DNA of 6,923 bases from positions 1 through 6,923 of the forward strand of contig CAJUCQ010000046.1 in NCBI GenBank assembly GCA_910584905.1, read 5' to 3'. A model generated the notes under the pieces. The model did no database searches. It was not told where the DNA came from and worked only from the letters and a program-made list of their open reading frames with translations. Shown piece by piece: positions 6,665 to 6,923 of this stretch; the stretch's first letter is position 1; each line of letters begins with the position of its first letter. The position numbers and the translations under genes are program-made. This DNA comes from an uncultured Muribaculaceae bacterium. GTDB taxonomy: Bacteria > Bacteroidota > Bacteroidia > Bacteroidales > Muribaculaceae.

Positions 6665-6744
6665 GAAAACAGATCGCTGTCAGATCTGGCATAAATCGAT
6701 TGTGAGGAAAAGGCCGAAAGTGATTCCGGCCTTTTCTATTTTTT
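6665..6744 (+). ncRNA. candidate small RNA (or structured 3'UTR of the operon) of about 80 nt
   Basis: Between the candidate promoter and the terminator lies an 80-nt unit with a 6-bp hairpin, CAGATC-gctgtca-GATCTG (6670-6688). A single-stranded linker follows, then the terminator stem. Promoter, hairpin, linker and terminator hairpin with U-tail is the usual layout of a bacterial small RNA. The same bases could simply be the 3'UTR of the pta-ackA-tatC mRNA, or a 3'UTR-derived RNA. I do not recognise a known RNA family. Confidence 0.3.
6706..6744 (+). terminator. intrinsic terminator of the pta-ackA-tatC operon
   Basis: GAAAAGGCCG (6707-6716) pairs perfectly with CGGCCTTTTC (6727-6736), with a G-U pair possible at 6706/6737 and a 10-nt loop. 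It is followed by TATTTTTT (6737-6744). It lies 120 bp after the tatC stop on the same strand and is the first good terminator after pta. Confidence 0.85.
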
Positions 6745-6852
6745 ACACCTGAACGCACACTGCCACCCCGGCAAGAAAATACAGGCCCATATTCCGCAGC
6801 ATCGTTATTAACGTGAGTTCGATATAAGAATTCAGTTATTCAATAATAAAAC

Positions 6853-6889
6853 AATCAGCCATTTAGCATAAAACTAATTGGCTGATTTT
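6853..6889. terminator. long hairpin, probable bidirectional terminator
   Basis: AATCAGCCA (6853-6861) pairs with TGGCTGATT (6879-6887). After a single T-T mismatch the inner arms TTAG and CTAA (6863-6866 / 6874-6877) also pair, around a 7-nt loop. On the plus strand TTTTCTT overlaps and follows the stem. On the minus strand the tail is TTGTTTTATTATT, a better U-tract. It may therefore serve a minus-strand gene beyond the right edge as well as or instead of plus-strand transcripts. Confidence 0.5.
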
Positions 6890-6890
6890 C

Positions 6891-6921
6891 TTGGTATTCT
6901 CGCGAAAAATCAGTAAATTTA
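6891..6921 (+). promoter_or_regulatory. possible promoter cut by the window edge
   Basis: TAAATTTA at 6914-6921 matches TAnnTTTG except for the last base. TTGG at 6891-6894 lies 19 bp upstream, near the -33 consensus. It would drive a plus-strand gene outside the window. The evidence is weak and the start region is not visible. Confidence 0.25.
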
Positions 6922-6923
6922 CA

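Larger units (their letters stand above)
6587..6923. other. intergenic region downstream of tatC
   Basis: This stretch of 337 bases up to the window edge holds no convincing protein gene. It contains a possible promoter and small RNA (6628-6744), a good intrinsic terminator (6706-6744), a second long hairpin (6853-6889) and a possible promoter at the right edge (6891-6921). I see nothing in 6745-6852. The 102-codon open frame that begins inside tatC and crosses this region is an out-of-frame shadow. Confidence 0.6.

Noticed and set aside
6082..6666. A 194-codon open frame overlapping tatC in another frame
   Set aside because: It overlaps most of tatC, is Cys/Arg/Gly-rich and lacks coherent membrane or domain features. 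TatC in the other frame is clear.
6647..6694. A 15-residue open frame (MCKFAIENRSLSDLA) downstream of tatC
   Set aside because: It is too short to distinguish from chance, and its start codon lies upstream of the predicted transcription start of the candidate RNA.

Overview
The window looks like ordinary chromosomal sequence from a member of the Bacteroidales, possibly Muribaculaceae- or Prevotella-like; that finer placement is inference only. Three things point this way. Several -7 promoter elements match the Bacteroidetes consensus TAnnTTTG, and genes lack Shine-Dalgarno sequences. The large secreted protein ends in a 'YYTLQGVRV...GIYI' tail, typical of Bacteroidales exported proteins. The protein-coding DNA is GC-rich and the intergenic DNA is AT-rich.

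Layout, left to right. Bases 1-84 may hold the 3' end of an unrecognised plus-strand gene. A strong hairpin terminator (272-315) faces a large minus-strand gene (349-3108), which encodes a 919-residue secreted protein with a duplicated N-terminal beta-rich domain and a C-terminal sorting-like tail. A 369-bp divergent intergenic region follows (3109-3477). It holds two candidate minus-strand -7 elements, a 9-bp poly-C tract (poly-G for the minus-strand gene), and a plus-strand -7 element with a hairpin leader for the next operon. The plus strand then carries pta (3478-4491), ackA (4552-5757) and tatC (5780-6586). Bases 6587-6923 have no clear gene. They hold a possible small RNA or 3'UTR ending in a good terminator (6706-6744), a second long hairpin (6853-6889), and a possible promoter cut by the window edge.

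Pta and AckA form the acetate/ATP pathway: acetyl-CoA + Pi gives acetyl-phosphate, and acetyl-phosphate + ADP gives acetate + ATP. Together they give substrate-level ATP in a fermenting anaerobe. TatC, the core of the twin-arginine export machine, follows ackA by 22 bp and is probably co-transcribed, though no tatA/tatB lies in the window. The divergent secreted protein has no evident functional link to this operon.

I found no mobile element, CRISPR array, rRNA or tRNA, and no clear new multi-gene system. The items most worth a second look are the poly-G tract at the -33 position of the surface-protein promoter, the candidate small RNA downstream of tatC, and the uncharacterised duplicated domain of the 919-residue protein.
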